A DNA stretch of 64,000 nt from Marvania coccoides (taxonomy: Eukaryota; Chlorophyta; Trebouxiophyceae; Chlorellales; Chlorellaceae). A program made the translations under genes and the position numbers. Within the stretch, counting starts at the first letter, position 1. Every line of letters starts with the position of its first letter. Below are positions 1 through 11,504 of this stretch, piece after piece. Under the pieces are notes generated by a model, which saw only the letters and a program-made list of their open reading frames with translations, was not told the origin of the DNA and did no database searches. The DNA is taken from contig OY978097.1 of assembly GCA_963854735.1 (NCBI GenBank), forward strand, positions 868,001-932,000. The letters run 5' to 3'.

Positions 1-112
1 CAGTTCCTTATCCCTTTTGGATTCCTGAACAGCGAAAGAAAGAAATGCCATGGAGGTAACAACTTAAATTATTAAAAAAAATGAGAGATAAAAGAAATTA
101 AACCCTACGTAC

Positions 113-544
113 CACGAGCGCCTTTGCCCAGCCGATGACTTTGGGGTCAGCTGCGTACATCTTGGCAGTGCCACGATGGGCGTTCCGGAAGAACTGATCA
201 CCTAGGATGATCCCCGCCAACGCCTCGATAGCCGAGGCTGTCTGCAAACAATCGAGGTCTCCGCGCTCGAGCGCCTCGCAGTCCGCTCCGAACTCAGCGA
301 CAATTTTGGCATCGAGGTCAGGTCCGCCCTGAAACCAGAGCTGCGGCTTCAGCGCATTCCATCCGTCGCCGAGCCAGAAGTCTAAAACGCGCTGAGCGGT
401 GGGGTGCACGGCGTTCGTGGACATGGTACGCGTTGCGTTGATGTGGATGACCGAGGGACGAGGTCTAAATGTTGCAACAGGGGTGAAGGATGACGCAAGT
501 TGGTGAATTCGAAATAACTTGTGAGGTGTTACGGTTCGCTGCAT
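113..544 (-). CDS. DUF924 family protein, 5' exon (gene continues past left edge)
   Basis: The exon encodes the N-terminal half of a DUF924 protein. It shows the family's opening VLDFWLGD motif, the WFQGG...LDAKI stretch, and the GIILGDQFFRNAHRGTA motif that matches the conserved LDQF-RN-RG core. The biochemical role of the family is unknown. A GT donor ends the exon at 113 in phase 0, so the remaining exons lie left of the window. Two starts are possible: ATG at 544 adds a 40-residue Arg/Ser/Thr-rich leader that looks like an organelle transit peptide, and ATG at 424 begins right at the domain. I prefer 544 for the leader but cannot settle it. Family assignment is fairly secure; the exon is only part of the gene. 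Confidence 0.75.
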
Positions 545-766
545 GCCTCCGGGGTGTGATTCTCGCACGAATTTGTGAATACACAACCCCTGGTTGCGCG
601 TGTAGCCGCTCTAAAATACACTTTTCAAATGCTCCGAAAGTTGGGCGCGGATTCAATGATTATAAAGCCAAAACCGTGCGACACTTTGCAGACCTGAATT
701 ATAGAATTCAATAAATTATCTGTGAGCACCGCTGACAGCGCGCCTTGGCTTGCGTGCAGCTGAAAA

Positions 767-2881
767 ATGAATGTATTAATTAACCACCCACCAGTGCGGG
801 CTCCTCTGCGGACGCCCGCCAGCCGAAATGCTTTCACTACCAAATCCACAATGACCGCACGATGGCACCCCAGGGGCCGGCGAGACCTCGCGCCCCATGC
901 CATAGCTCCCAATAATATTGCTGCCGCGGCAGCCACTGCAGCCCCTCCAGCACCCCCTACGGCCCAAATCCCAACGACAAAGGCTCCCGCTCCTACCCCC
1001 TCCCAAGACCTCATCGTCACCACCTTTCGCTGGCCCTCGCAGCTTCCGGCCCGCCACTCAGTGGCCGTCACCGGCTCCTTCAACGGCTGGTCCACGCTGC
1101 TGCCGCTCACCCGCACCCCCCGTGGCGACTGGGTGCGCAGCGTGGCCCTCCCCCCAGGCCCCATCCAGTTTAAATTCGTCATCGACGGCGATTTCCAGTC
1201 GTCCCCGTGCGAGCGCTGCGTTTCCGATGGCAACCGCGCCTACAACAACCACCGCATCGTGCAGCCCACCTGTGAGTTCACCTGGCCCAGCGCAGAGCTG
1301 GGCGGGAGCCAAGTCATGGTGGCTGGGGACTGGAGCGGATGGGGGGAGCTGTTGCCGCTGACGGTGAACGTTGCAGCAGGAACGCACACCCTGCGGTGCT
1401 GCCTGCCGCCCGGACAGTATGCCTACCAGTTTCTAGTGGACGGGCAGTGGCGGCTGCGCCCCGACAGTGACACCGTGCACACTGCAGACGGGCATTTTGC
1501 TCACTCGCTCAAGGTGGAGATGCCGCCTGCGTTTCGCATCTTTTACAACACGGGGTGGCCAAAGGCAGCGCTGCGGGTGCGCGGGCTGGATGCTGCGGGA
1601 CGGCCCCTGGAAGACCGCTGGACCGAGGTGGCCTTGGTGAGTTTTTACATACTTCTTTAGCGTGCTTTCCCCTCTGAAACAAGGTATATTGAGATTTTTA
1701 CTGCTGGAGGCTTCAAACGAATACGCTAGTTGAAAACACTAGTATTGGCTATGCTTCAGCATCTAAAAGCAGACAAGCAGATCATTTCATACTCCCTCTC
1801 TCTCTTCCTCCTTTTATTCCAGCACGATACCCCCAGCAGGGCGCACCTGGGCGGCACCGCCACCCACCGCCCGCGATGGAAGACCGCAGTCATCCCTGCC
1901 GCAGGTACCAATGCCCCTGCAGCCCTAGAGTTTTACCCAGTGGCCACAGACGACGCAGAGGACCGCCCCCACGGCGGCGGCGCCTACATCTGCCCAGTGA
2001 AGGGCGGGTACAAGCTGCGCAGCGGGCGGTTGAAGCCCTTTTTGCAGGCCAACCGCCCGCAAGCCATGCTTGTGAGCGACTTGGACGGCACACTGGTCGG
2101 CGATGGCCCCGAAGCGGACGCCCAAACAGCCGAGTTCGGGCGGCGCTGGGAAAACGGCGCCGCGCAGCTCAACTGGAAGCTGGTGTACAACACCGGGCGG
2201 TCGCTGGGGCAGTTTCAGGGACTGCTGGAGGCCAAAGCTGGGGCTCTTCCGGTGCCGGATGCGTTGATCACAGCAGTCGGCACAAAAATCTTTCTGTTAG
2301 ACCGGGAGGGCGGCACGCGCGGCACCGCCAGCGGCCTGGCGTGGCAGGAAGATCTGCAGTGGCTGAAAATCTTGGACGACGGGTGGGATTTGGAGGCAGT
2401 GAGGGAGGCAGGCAACGCCGCCATTGCCGCTGCGCCAGAAGGCGACGCCCACTGGCTGGACGACGGCACCGAGCACCCCCACCGCATTGCGCTCAGCGTG
2501 AAGTCCGAGTGCGTGGGCACCGTGAAGCGCACGGTCGCTGCTATGCTGGGTCCTAGAGGCGTTCGCACTCAGGTCATCGTCTCTGGAAATGGAGACTGGC
2601 GGTACGTGGACATTGTCAGCGCACAGGGCGGCAAACTTGCTGCGCTGGAGTACACCCGCGCGCTATTTGGGGTGGCGATCGACCGCTGCGTGGCTGCAGG
2701 CGACAGCGGAAATGACGCGCTGATGCTGGGCGGTGAAAATCCGGCCATCGTGGTTGGAAACGCGCAGGATGAGCTTCTGGACTGGGCCAGTACGCAGCCT
2801 CAGACTGGGAGGCTGGTGGTGTGTGAATCGTCGATGGCACTGGGAGTTGTGGAGGGGCTGACGCGGCTGGGGATGATGTGA
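767..2881 (+). CDS. Starch-binding (CBM48-like x2, CBM53/25-like) plus sucrose-phosphatase-like HAD fusion
   Basis: Two exons, 767-1636 and 1823-2881 (phase 0, GT-AG), give 642 residues. The first ~75 residues are Ala/Ser/Arg-rich and basic, like a plastid transit peptide. Two AMPK/CBM48-type glycan-binding repeats follow (about 82-165 with VTGSFNGWS, and 168-250 with VAGDWSGWGELLP). A third module starting FRIFYNTGWPKAAL resembles CBM53/CBM25 and spans the intron. The C-terminal ~280 residues are a sucrose-6-phosphate-phosphatase-like HAD domain: DLDGTLVGD (nucleophile Asp), NTGRS, a later Lys region and GDSGNDALM. Known SPP hydrolyses sucrose-6-phosphate in the cytosol. The three binding modules and leader instead suggest a phosphatase held on starch or glucan in the plastid, which is inference. 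I do not recall a characterised enzyme with this order. Confidence 0.85.
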
Positions 2882-3494
2882 GAGGACAATGACGATAGAA
2901 ATAATAAAACGAGGTAGTAAATCAAGGAACGAGAATTTTCTAGGGTTGACTATTCTTTTTGTTAGGCATGAGAAGAAAAACAATTAAATTCGTGTCGGCT
3001 GTGATTGAAAAAATGGCGTTTACTTTTTCTTTTTTTTTGAAGAAATGTGTGTTAGCTAGGGAAGAAAATGCACCCACAATTGAAAATGATACAATATATG
3101 AAAAATAATATACAACGCTTGAATACTTGTTTTGGAATCGCTGTTCAGCGGTACTACCGATGGAAGTTGCGGTCTTCTGTTCATTGAATTTACTGTTAAG
3201 ATTTGAACATGCTTGTATAGCTCTTTTTCCTCGTCAATTAATGATCTTTGCGCGAACTAGATAGCACTGGGCTGTGTTATTTCCATCTTTTTTCTTTGAG
3301 GAAAGCTTCCTCAATTCTGTTTCTCTGCGCAGACCAGCACAGTTTGTAAAATAGTTAAAAAAAAAAAATTTGAAGATGTGCCAAGCACCTGTGTTATTGG
3401 TATCGTTCATGCTGAGCACAGAGGACATACAGAGCCCACGGCTGCAGCAGAAACCAATTATTAGAATAAAAATGAGAATGAGAGGCAAAATAAT
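2882..3494. other. Convergent 3' spacer
   Basis: AT-rich spacer between two convergent genes. An AATAAA-like stretch at about 2903 could serve the upstream gene. T-runs are present, but no conserved ORF or RNA gene was recognised. Confidence 0.5.
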
Positions 3495-4400
3495 TCACTT
3501 CTTAAGGTGCTCCTCAAAGAAGGCAAACACGCGGTCCCACGCCAGGTCCTGCTGCTTGGGGTCGGGGTGAGGGAAGCCCATGTGGTCGCGCTTTTCAATT
3601 CCCTGTAAGAAGAAGTAAAAACAGCCTCACAAGAGTCAGAAACGGCCTTTTTCAACCAAAATAGTAATTGAAAATTAGCGAAATCAAAAGGAAACTATAG
3701 CTGACCTCATCGCCGATGTTGAGGAATGCGTGGCCGCACGCAGGGTAGACGTGGCACACAGCGTTCCCGCCAGCAGCGTTAATTTTGTCAGCCCAACCGC
3801 TCATGGTCTCAGCGTCAGAGAACCCCTTCATCTCGTCCAGAGCGCCGGCGTGCAGCGCCACGGGGCAATTGATGTTCTCAGGCTGGCACAATTGGTCGCC
3901 AGGAGTGCCGTAAAAGGGCTGCGCAGCGTCAATGCCGCAGTGCTGGGCCGCAGCCAGAGAGAGCGCGCCGCCCATGCAGAACCCGATGGATCCCACCTTT
4001 CTGGCGCCCTTTTCCTTGAGAAATTCCACTGCCTGAGTGATCTCCTCAACAGCCCGCACCCAGTCGAGCTTGGAGAGCAGGTGAGAGGCCTCCTCCTTAT
4101 CGACACCAATTTTACCATGGTAAACGTCTGGAATCAAACAGAGATAACCCTGAGCGGCGAGCTTGGTGGCGTGGGCCTTGATTACCTGCAGTATATTTAT
4201 AGATTAAAAAAATTAAAATGGAAGGGGGGTTGAGTGCGTTGCGAATTTCGGCGGAAGGCGATGGATTTCGTACGCATACGTCGGTTTCCACTCACGTCGT
4301 TGACGCCCCACCATTCTTGAATCACGAGGAGTGCCGGGTTTGTGACATCGCCGATCAAATAACCGGGAAGGTTATCTTTTCCGAACGTAATCTTCTCCAT
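3495..4400 (-). CDS. Dienelactone hydrolase family protein
   Basis: Three exons on the minus strand, 4400-4296, 4185-3706 and 3602-3495, all phase 0 with GT-AG borders, encode 230 residues. This is the usual length of the DLH branch of the alpha/beta hydrolases. The Glu of LLVIQEWWGVND, the nucleophile elbow GSIGFCMGGALS with the DLH-specific Cys, the Asp of HAGALDE and the His of ACGHAF together make the Cys-Asp-His site. The protein has no signal or transit peptide, so it is probably cytosolic. DLH proteins hydrolyse cyclic ester bonds; in plants and algae the physiological substrate is mostly unknown. It is convergent with the SPP-like gene across a 613-base spacer. Confidence 0.9.
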
Positions 4401-4741
4401 CTTGGCTGAGGCAGGAATAAAAATTTAATTAAAATAAAAGAAATCAAGCATTGGATTGAACCGCACTTGGATTGAAGTTTGAAATGGAAAGGAGCGCTGC
4501 CGCAGGGCCCGCCAAGGCATTGTTTGCCGACAATAGAAGGTGCCACTGTAGGCGAGATCCAACGTGCATTTGTAAAGGCAGGAGAGAAGGATGCTTGCTA
4601 TTTTATAGAGAGAGAAATCCCTGCTCCGCTGACAGCTCCTCTCTTTTTTCTCCCTGAACCCAAACAAATGCGGAGCGCGCGCTCAAGGGAATGGCATAAT
4701 TTTGATATTGGAAGGGGCAAGGTTGGGCTTTGAGCCATTAT

Positions 4742-4929
4742 ATGTGCGGCGGTAGGCTCCTGACTTAATTTAACTATTCTTAATTAACTTAATTGTTAGG
4801 ATCAGCTTGCCCCTCTGCTGTGTGGCCTTTGTTGCCGTCTCTGTGCGGAGTCTAAACACTCAAATTTGTATTTTGTATTCGTTTTTTTTTTGGTCCTAAC
4901 AATTCAGTCAGGAGCCTACCGTCGCACAT
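4742..4929. mobile_element. MITE-like element with imperfect terminal inverted repeats
   Basis: The left end (4742-4766, beginning ATGTGCGGCGGTAGGCTCC) and the right end (4905-4929, ending CGTCGCACAT) are inverted copies, with one mismatch over about 24 bases. A second inverted pair of about 11 bases (AATTGTTAGGA at about 4791 and its complement near 4892) lies inside. The element is ~188 bases, AT-rich in the middle and without an ORF. That is the structure of a non-autonomous DNA transposon. I could not see a clear target-site duplication. The family cannot be named from one copy. Confidence 0.65.
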
Positions 4930-5082
4930 CTTCGGTGCCAGTCTGCTACGGGACCTTATTTGCCCTTTCGTGCGGACTTTAAACCCTGTAATTTATGTGT
5001 ATGTATGTATGGAATGGCTCAAATTGCATGCAATAACACAAACGGGAAGCCCAAACCCTTGCATTATTTCATAAGCCCAGTA

Positions 5083-5105
5083 TACTATACTATACTATAC
5101 TATAT
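5083..5105. repeat. (TATAC)n microsatellite
   Basis: Roughly four to five tandem copies of a 5-base TATAC/ACTAT unit, directly abutting the palindrome that begins at 5103. Confidence 0.8.
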
Positions 5106-5129
5106 CCCCGGAGTAGTACTCCGGGGATA
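5103..5129. repeat. Perfect 27-base palindrome
   Basis: Arms TATCCCCGGAGTA and its exact complement flank a single central G. A second small inverted repeat (GTCCCC/GGGGAC) lies about 45 bases downstream. No adjacent gene explains it. It could be the end of another transposable element or a cruciform-forming site. Confidence 0.85.
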
Positions 5130-5440
5130 ATTAAGCTCGTCCTATTTCTAAACAAAAATAAGATTTAAGAGTCCCCAGGGAGGGGACGCCTGTAGTAGGT
5201 GCCTGTTCCTACTCAAAGGTTGCATTATTGTATCTGCTATCCTGCCATGACCATGGATGGACCTATTTGCTGCTTACAAGGGAGAAAAATGCGACATTCC
5301 AAACGTTGACACGCTCTCTGAGTTCCTCTTTGATTTATTCTTTGCTGTTGTAACGGCTGCAAAATGGAACATACCTTGTACGCATTAAATATATTTCCTT
5401 GCTTACCCCGCTCGTTTTTTCTTTCGGTTTATAAACGCAG

Positions 5441-5961
5441 GCTCACCATCGGCAAGCATGACGACACCACTTTGATGAATTATTGCGACTTGATCTGGCC
5501 CATCCTGATCCTGGCCCACATTTTGGTGGATTCAGATGCTCTGGCACGGGTAGCCGACCCGAAAGACCTCGCTTCGCTGAGGAGAGCTCTGACAACGCAT
5601 GAACAGACGGCGGAAGATTACAAATATCGATTATTTATGATGGAAGTCTCTAATTCAACCCTAGGCCGGTCAGATGCTACTACTCAGTTAGGAACGCTGA
5701 GATCAAAGCTGCGTTGGCAGATCTGTCGGCAAAGACCTCAGCAGAGGAGGCTGAAGGCAGCGAAGCTTGTGAGGTCAGACTGAAAGCGCGTGCTGCCGCG
5801 CTGGGATCCCTTCCCTGCGCCTGAGGTGCGAGACACTGCCTGGCGTGGGTGTGAGGAGGAAGAAATGCTCTGGCTGCATGCGCGTCTACTACTGCTGTGG
5901 AAATTGCCAAAAAGAAGACTGGAAGTTGCCCCGCCGTGCTTTCAAGTTGATGAGAAAGTAG
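5441..5961 (+). pseudogene. Degenerate MYND zinc-finger gene remnant
   Basis: After an acceptor-like CAG at 5438-5440, the sequence reads as protein in three successive frames. A first stretch contains LARVADPKDLASLRRAL. A shifted stretch contains ALADLSAKTSAEEAE and ends GSLPCA-stop. A third frame holds KKCSGCMRVYYCCGNCQKED, clearly a MYND finger (CxxC...YYC..C). The last zinc ligands are lost: WKLPRRAF stands where W..HK..C is expected. At least two frame changes plus the lost His and Cys argue for a dead copy. MYND fingers mediate protein contacts in many algal proteins. Undetected introns could explain one frame change but not the lost ligands. Confidence 0.55.
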
Positions 5962-6087
5962 GGTCTTGGAGTGAGAGACCGAATGAGCTTGAGCCAGCTC
6001 TACGATTTTCAAAATTTTCGAAAGCCCTTTAGGCGAAAAACGTCTATTTTTTGCTGCATAATATACAATTGAATAAAAATTAAAAAA

Positions 6088-7300
6088 ATGGCGGGAGACG
6101 CAGGCAAGCGCAAGCATGGAGGAGAAGGAGATCGAGGCGGCGCAAAAAAAAAGCAAAATCACTGGAGCGATGTGAGAGATTTCGGCATGCATGCGGCCTG
6201 CAAACTGCATTTACACATTTCAGTATTTCGTGCTTCACCCATCCAATTAATCCAACACTCTGGTTTGGCTGGAACCCGCAGAACACCAGGGCCCAAAACA
6301 TCCCGTTCAACTCTCGCGGCGTCCTGGTGAGCTGCGCCAAGGGGAAGGAGCTACATTCGTCCAAGGAGGCCATCAGCATTTTATCCGAGCAGTATGAGGA
6401 GTTGTGCCCTGCTGCCGCTGACATGGGCGGTCCCTCTGACGGCGAAGGTGGCGGTGCCGACATCAGTGCCCTGCTCGCCAGCGAGGTGGAGGACCTGAAG
6501 AACCGCGACAAGCACCCCTTCGTGTACCGCAACATCAGCATCCCATCGTGCGTTGCTATTTCAATATTTTCACATAAACATGTGGTTTTTTTCTGCTGCA
6601 TTTTTAATGACGATTTTTCGGTTTGTTTCGAAATTAAAAACGCGTGCAGGCTGATCTACGTGGAAATTAAGTATAAGGACGGTCCCACGCCCGTGCAGCT
6701 CGTCGAGGGTGCGTGCCGCAGTGCCAAGGAGACGCGGCAGAACAAGGCTCGCCTGTGCAACCGCTTCTACCCCATTGAGCACGTGTGCAAGGCAGACATG
6801 GAGAGCATGAAGAAGCTGGCGAAAGAGGTCGCGGAGACGCACTTTCCTGAAGGCGCAGAGGAGGGCATCGAGGCACGTGTTTTCACCCTAATAATGAAAT
6901 ATTTCTCTTTATAAATATACGTGCCAAATATACAACAGTATTAACATTGTTATTTTCCTTTCGTGTGGTGCAGTTCTCTGTGGCGTACAGCCACCGCTGT
7001 TCCCCCAGCAACCTTGACCGCATGGACGTCATCAACCTGTTTGCTACCGCCGTTAAGCAGCCCCCCCACAAGGTCAACCTCTCTGCGCCAGCCAAGTCCA
7101 TTATGGTGAACCTCACCAAGGACAGCTGCGGCGTGGCGGTGGTCAGCGACTTCAAGCAGCTGGGCAGGTTCAATCTACGGGAGCTGGCGCTGGCGGGACG
7201 GAAGGAAGACAGGGCTGCTGAGAAAGCTGCGGAGGTGGACAAGGAAGAAGAGGAACGGGAGAAAAGCGGAGAGGAGGCGGCGGCCCCAGCAGAGGGGTGA
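6088..7300 (+). CDS. TAN1: THUMP-domain tRNA acetyltransferase adaptor (TAN1/THUMPD1-like)
   Basis: Four exons (6088-6171, 6282-6547, 6650-6872, 6974-7300) encode 299 residues. The basic N-terminus leads to NIPFNSRGVLVSCAKGKE, the typical TAN1 opening. The THUMP region follows (LIYVEIKYKDGPTPVQ, CNRFYPIEHVCKAD, and FSVAYSHRCSPSNLDRMDV). In yeast and human this protein brings the NAT10/Kre33 acetylase to tRNA-Ser and tRNA-Leu for ac4C at position 12. The third intron must use a GC donor (GAG|GCACGT): the nearby GT donor would put exon 4 out of frame. The C-terminus is an acidic, Lys/Glu-rich tail. It is probably nuclear or nucleolar. Confidence 0.85.
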
Positions 7301-7963
7301 AAAGTTAAAGGGTGCGAATTTGTTGACGACATTAATTGCTGGAATTATAAACAGTTGTAAGTCCGCGCCGAAATTTTAATAGCTGGTGAGCGTCACTTTC
7401 CGACTTAAATAAAGTAACACTCCGAAGGGCGGGGGCTGCCGTAAATATGTTGGCATGAATGAGTGTACATACTAGCATTCGTCACACAGCATTTTCCGCC
7501 GTGCAATCGTTGGGGAAAGGGGTTATGTCTACCAGGCCCGGCCGGGGGTGGTGAAAAAATAGCGTCCCAATTTAAATGATTTTAAAAACCATGCTTCATT
7601 AAAACGACTCTTTTTGGGGGGAGAGGGGGGGGGGATCCAAAGGGGATGATTTGAGACAAACTAAAAAAAGAAACAGGGTGAGTCGGACACCGGAGGGGCT
7701 TTCTCTCGAACAAGTTTCGTTTCTTGCCGTACAATACCATCGCTTGCTGTACAATAACCGTCGCTTTTCCTTTCTTCCCCCAGAAAAATTACGCTCTCGA
7801 TAGAACAATGAGCCCGGGGGAGTGCCCCTGGGGGATCGAGCGGTGTCGGATATGGAAATTCGTACAGGACACCGGTTTGCTTTCACTGTAAAAAAAAAGT
7901 GTACAACAAAAATCGCAATTTTCGTGGCTGTGAACTCGTGGCTTATTAAAAAATACGTTCGCA
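7301..7963. other. Intergenic region
   Basis: No coding gene was recognised. It has a long G/GA tract around 7616-7634 and AT-rich stretches, and ends in the promoter of the ABC transporter. Confidence 0.4.
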
Positions 7964-10900
7964 ATGCGCTTCGCCATTATGGTGGCGCTTCTTGGGGTGG
8001 TGAGTGGGAAAGAGAGCTCCACAATTCGTTATCATATGCACATCATCCGCAAATTTAGTATATCCGCTCGATCGATGAAAAAAACATCCGTTCGCTTTCC
8101 CTCCAAATTTGAAGACGGCGGCCCCCTCCAGACATTTTAGTCACGTATTTAAATTTAAAATGCCACCTATTGCAGGCCAATTGCCACTCCCGGTCTCTAC
8201 TAGCTGATGCTGGGGTCCCCTCCTGTGAGGCTGGCTTCTACTGCGAGGCACCTGGAGTTCCAGTGGAGTGCCCTCAGGGCTTCTTCTGCACCTCGGTAAG
8301 TTCCAGAATAACAAATACCTTGTAACGCCTTTCCTTCTAATCAATTCACTCCATACTCTCAGGGTGTTTCTGCCCCCGCCACGTGTGACATGTCAGCCCT
8401 GCTTCCCACAAACATCGATATTCCCACAAATGGCGGTGCGCTTTCGACGCCCACCATTGCAAACGCCAGCGTTTCGGTCTATCTCTACGGATACCCTCTA
8501 TTAGGGAATTTTTGCCCTCCGAGATCGACAACGCCGTTGGTCTTGTGCCCTGCTGGTGAGTTTTGACCGCGCCCGCTGCACAATCTCTCTCCCTCCTCAT
8601 TGCATTTTTTTTCTCTCGCGCGCACTGAATTTGCAGGTTTTTACTGCCCCGACCCAAGCACCAAGATAGAGTGCCAAACCGGCACGTACTGCTGGGAGGG
8701 CAGCATTGAGGAGAGCGAGTGTCCTCCCCTCTCAACCTGCAAGACCTCTGAAGATCCAGGCACAAGGGCCGGGTTTGGAATCGCCGTCCTTGTGGCCATT
8801 TGTGTCCTTGCCTTCATCTACGCGTCCTTCAGCTGGTACATCCGCTCGTGTAACATGGCTATCGCACGCATGAGTCAGGCTCGCGACCGCGTGAATGCTC
8901 TCTTTTCGCCACTTTCTGGCGGTGCTGGCGTTCGCGACCTGAAGGTGCTCACTGATGTGCGCCCTCGCATCAACGTCGAGTTCCAAAACCTTGGTCTTGT
9001 GGTGAATGGCACAACCGTGGTCAAGGCAGTCACCGCAAGCTTCGAGGCCGCCACACTGACCGCCGTCATGGGTCCCTCCGGCGCTGGCAAGACGTCGCTT
9101 TTGAATGCGGTGCGCGGCACTGCAGCCGCATACGGCACTATCACCGGCACGGTCCTCATCAACGGCAAGCCCCAGTCCAAGGGGCTATTGATTGCCAAAG
9201 ACGTCGTGGGCTTTGTCCCGCAAGACGACATCGTTCATGAGACCCTCACTGTGCGCGAAAATCTTTCTTTCTCTGCCAAGCTCCGCCTTTCCACCACCGT
9301 CAATGCCAAGACGCGCGAGGGTATCATTGACGAGGTAATGGGACTCCTGGGTCTTTCGCACCTACAGCATCTTATCGTGGGCCTGCCTGGACAGGGCGGC
9401 ATTTCAGGTGGCCAGCGCAAGCGCGTTTCCATCGGTACCGAGCTGGTCGCCGTCCCCTCCGTCGTTTTCATGGATGAGCCCACCTCCGGCCTCGATGCCA
9501 CCAGCACTTCCGAGGTGCTGGCCGGGTTCAAGGCACTTGCAAACGTGGGCATGAATATTACATGCGTCATCCATCAGCCCCGCTTTGCCGCCTTCATGTT
9601 GTTCGACAAAGTGCTGCTGCTGGGTCGCGGGGGAACCACCGTGTACCAGGGATCCGCATCGGGGGTGCTGGGCTACTTCGAAAGTCTGGGCTTCAAGATG
9701 GCTGCCAACGAAAATGCGGCAGGCAAGTATTGTTAATTTTGGTTTCGAATTATTTTTTTCATATTATTTGTACCACCCACCCCCTCGGCCGCCCATTCAG
9801 CCCCACCACCGCCCACCCCCACCCACAATTTAACCAAAAGCTAACCAATTTTTCTCTTTACGCTTCATCACAGATTTCATGCTGGACTGCATTGCTGGCT
9901 CCATTCCGCGCTCTGACGACCCTACCTTCTCACCCATCCAGTTGCCCACCATGTGGGAGGAGAAAGGGGAGACCTACTTGGCTACCACCGCCCAAAAGAC
10001 TCTTGAAGATCCCTCTGCCGAAAGCAATGCAGTTTTCAACGCTTGGCGCCAGGAAGCTGCAGCGGCGGCGCGCGACTATTTTGCGGAACAGGCATTGGAT
10101 ATCAAAACAACGTTAGACCGCACCATCTTGTCAGATTTTCTATCTGCGGCTGACATTCCCAGCACCGACGCTATGGTGGACGCAGCTCTCGATGCGCTGA
10201 AGCTTGCACGTGGTGGCTCCGAGCCCACGCTGGAGTCTCTGGTCGATTACATGCAGAGCGAGACGACCACACGTGCCGCATTGGGGCCTGTCACCACGAT
10301 GCGGCGCTCATTCCCTGTCGATGTCGAGAACGAAGAGGAGCCGAATTCGAAGAAGTGGTGGACACCTACCACCGGTAGCCGCAGCCTTCCCAACTTCTTT
10401 CTTACCACGTGGTATCTGCTGCACCGCGCCGTGGTCAAAGCTGCACGGTCGTGGCGTTCAGTGATGACATTTGTCCTCATCGTTCTGCTGGTAGCCGTCG
10501 TCGTGAGCTTCGCCAAAGGGTCTTCTGCGTACCCCAACATCCTCACGCCGTCCGTTTACCTGTTCGCGAACTCCTACTACACCCTCATGCTTGTTTTCGG
10601 AATGGTAATGGGCCCTGCCTCTATCCGTATTTTTGGCACCGACCGTGAGATCAGCATCCGCGAGACCGGCATCGGCGTTGGAACGCTTCCCCTCTTCTTG
10701 TCCCTCAACATTGTCCACCTGTTTGACATCCTGGTCATGCCGCTGCTGTTTTCAGCTGCCTCCTTCATTTTCGTGGCCTACACAGTCTCATTTGGAGTTT
10801 TCTACGGGATGATGGTGCGACAATCTGTGACACCCGATAATTTCTGGCAAAACTGTCTCGTTCATATTTACTCACAATATTTCCTCGTCATGCTCGCTTT

Positions 10901-11504
10901 TTTTCACCCGCCCATTATTCCATATTCTCCCCATGTGCAGCTTGGTGTGGCCTGGTATGCAAGTGGGCTGGCTTACCTGTGCACCTCCACCGTGTCTTCT
11001 AAGAGCTCATTCATCATAGTGGTATGCACCATTCTTGTCATGAATGCCTTCATCAACGGAACCACCAACATGATCTACCGCTCTGCTGGCTCCGTCGGCA
11101 GACTGCTGGTTGGACTCAGCTACGTGCGCTGGGGGGCGGAGGCTGCACTCATCAACGATTTTGGGTCTTACGATTTGGTGTACCAGCCTGCGGGCCACTT
11201 CCAACTCGCTAACCTCGGGTTCTGTGGGCTGTCGACATACCCACTGTCGCCGTCTGACCCTGGCGCTGTCGAGGCCTTGGCTGAGCCCCTCACTGCGCTG
11301 AACATTAATACGCCGTGCAACGGGTACTCGGCATGGGACTGGGCAGCATTGTTCCTCCTTGGCTTCTCGTTCCGCGTTTTCGCCTTCCTGGGTCTGTGGG
11401 GTTCGCTGCGTCCTGAGCGCCCTGGGTTTTTTAAGCGTGTGGTTGCTGCTTGCGGCGCGTGCTGGCCCCGGAAGACTACTAGTATCCCCCCAAAGACAGT
11501 TTAA
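7964..11504 (+). CDS. ABCG-family half transporter with Cys-rich luminal N-terminus
   Basis: Six exons (7964-7999, 8176-8295, 8363-8555, 8637-9722, 9874-10814, 10941-11504) encode 979 residues. Exon 1 is a bare signal peptide (MRFAIMVALLGV). Next is a Cys-rich stretch (CEAGFYC, CPQGFFC, GFYCPD, TYCWEG), then one TM segment and the nucleotide-binding domain. Walker A is GPSGAGKTS, the signature ISGGQRKRVSIG, Walker B VVFMDEPTSGLDA and the H-loop CVIHQPR. About six TM helices follow. This is the layout of the plant ABCG24/28 subgroup. Intron 4 has a GC donor (CAG|GCAAGT). The last intron (10815-10940) is 126 bases without an in-frame stop, so its retention would insert 42 residues. Substrate unknown. 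Confidence 0.92.

Larger units (their letters stand above)
4401..5440. other. Intergenic region, 1 kb
   Basis: Contains the promoter side of the dienelactone hydrolase gene, the MITE-like element, the TATAC microsatellite and the palindrome. No protein-coding gene was recognised. Part of it shows weak direct repeats (GTGCGGAGT/GTGCGGACT followed by AAAC). Confidence 0.5.
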
